64,000 nt of DNA from the NCBI RefSeq assembly GCF_000313615.1, contig NZ_AMZQ01000007.1:124001-188000 (forward strand), written 5' to 3'. The notes under the pieces were generated by a model. That model did no database searches and was not told where the DNA came from. It was given only the letters and a program-made list of their open reading frames with translations. This document shows, one piece after another, positions 63,271 through 64,000 of the stretch. The stretch comes from Campylobacter showae CSUNSWCD. GTDB lineage: Bacteria; Campylobacterota; Campylobacteria; Campylobacterales; Campylobacteraceae. Every line of letters begins with the position of its first letter. Position 1 is the stretch's first letter. The position numbers and the translations under genes were made by a program.

Positions 63271-64000
63271 TTCATAATGAAAATATAGAAATTTTAGATA
63301 AATTAATGCAAGTAAAAATAATTGATTCTTGGGAGGTCGCCATTAGGCCGGCTGAATTGGAAAATTTTGGTAAGATATTTGGGCTTAGTCAAAAAATATA
63401 TAAAACAAATGAATATAAAGAAATAATGCGATTTTTGACACATAAGAAAATTAGCCTAGTCGATTTGATTGATAGTTATGATTACCAAGATATAAAAAGA
63501 AACATTATTTCTAAAGGACAAGTTTCGCATATTTTTGATATTTTAGATAAGGCAAAGGCAGTTACCAAAGATGGTAGAAATACAATTAGGTATTTACTGC
63601 ATAACTTACGTAATCAAGTAATAAAAAAGCAACTTCCAAATAATGAAGATAGATGCCTATCAGATTTAAAGCTAAATTCAAAATGCTTTCCCTTTGAGGA
63701 AATGCCGTTTGCTACATCTTTGATAAATCACAACCCTAGCTTTTATGATTTGTTAGAATGCATATATACAAGCGGAAGAGAGCATGAATTATTTGCTAGA
63801 GCGGTCAAAAGCAGGATTGAAGATGGCGGAAGCCTATTTATTGATAAAAAGGAATTTAATTTCAACAATATAGATGGTCTAAGATCTCATTTTAACTCAA
63901 AATTATGGACAGGAAACGAAAAGAATCTAAAAGGACATACTGGTAGGAGAATTGAGGAATTTCAAAGTCACTTTTATATCAAAGAATATGTCGAAAAATC
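63267..64000 (+). CDS. AT-rich island protein 2, unknown, 3' end beyond window
   Basis: At least 244 codons, open to the edge. It starts MIHNENIEILDKLMQVKIID, then WEVAIRPAELENFGKIFG, SHIFDILDKAKAVTKDGRN and FPFEEMPFATSLINHNPSFYDLLECI (ends given). No ATPase or nuclease motif is visible yet; those would lie further on. Its ATG overlaps the stop of protein 1, so the two are either coupled genes or one gene split by a single-base frameshift. Base composition is as AT-rich as in protein 1, supporting a common origin by transfer. Confidence 0.65.
   Translation, partial: MIHNENIEILDKLMQVKIIDSWEVAIRPAELENFGKIFGLSQKIYKTNEYKEIMRFLTHKKISLVDLIDSYDYQDIKRNIISKGQVSHIFDILDKAKAVTKDGRNTIRYLLHNLRNQVIKKQLPNNEDRCLSDLKLNSKCFPFEEMPFATSLINHNPSFYDLLECIYTSGREHELFARAVKSRIEDGGSLFIDKKEFNFNNIDGLRSHFNSKLWTGNEKNLKGHTGRRIEEFQSHFYIKEYVEK

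Overview
The window looks like chromosome from a Campylobacter species (Campylobacterota). It has tightly packed, overlapping genes, extended -10 promoters of the TGCTATAAT type, an S10/spc ribosomal cluster without rpmD, and gene neighbourhoods I remember from C. jejuni: dnaG / TPR gene / rnhA / rnc / aroC; nfu / murE / ebfC / PDZ gene / ispA / tkt; and pyrE / frr / secG / carbonic anhydrase / mscS. The moderate GC content and the very frequent AAATTT palindrome suggest the oral C. rectus/showae type rather than C. jejuni. That placement is inference.

Layout. 1-9.6 kb: DNA replication and RNA/DNA processing genes (dnaG, rnhA, rnc, rnhB), aroC, a lipoprotein-like secreted gene, an ATPase, and a secreted Sel1-repeat gene behind a G8 tract. 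9.7-24.3 kb: one long run of ribosomal, secretion and transcription genes (rpsJ to rplQ, with secY, map, infA, rpoA), opened by a consensus promoter and closed by a UUCG-loop terminator. It is interrupted only by a 632-bp gap between rpsH and rplF that holds a tandem array of stem-loops. 24.7-39 kb: nfu, murE, panD, a decayed region with a broken flavodoxin-ferredoxin gene, ebfC, PDZ gene, ispA, two tandem secreted paralogues, tkt and uppP. 39-45.2 kb: accessory stretch with two phosphoesterases, tRNA-Ser, a ThiD-like kinase, small membrane proteins, an orphan TraD/HerA-like ATPase and an RDD protein. 45.9-52.6 kb: pyrE, frr, polysaccharide deacetylase, secG, a ThiE N-domain protein, BI-1 family protein, carbonic anhydrase, MscS channel and a hyperacidic mini-protein. 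52.8-62.5 kb: an unknown gene, a diguanylate cyclase, a DctMQP TRAP transporter, Fe-SOD, an MliC-like lipoprotein and nrdD. 62.6 kb to the end: a distinctly AT-rich two-gene block that looks acquired and runs off the window.

Most notable signals: (1) alternating stem-loop modules in the rpsH-rplF gap, where nearly all differences between repeat copies preserve pairing; (2) extreme density of AAATTT (a case of RAATTY, the motif methylated by CtsM in C. jejuni natural transformation), which crowds intergenic gaps, forms inverted pairs behind genes and has apparently expanded into coding sequence as low-complexity inserts in aroC, the PDZ gene and ispA; (3) an NrdD that ends right after its zinc motif, without the glycyl-radical segment, exactly where the AT-rich block begins; (4) a poly-G tract inside the likely promoter of a secreted Sel1 protein.
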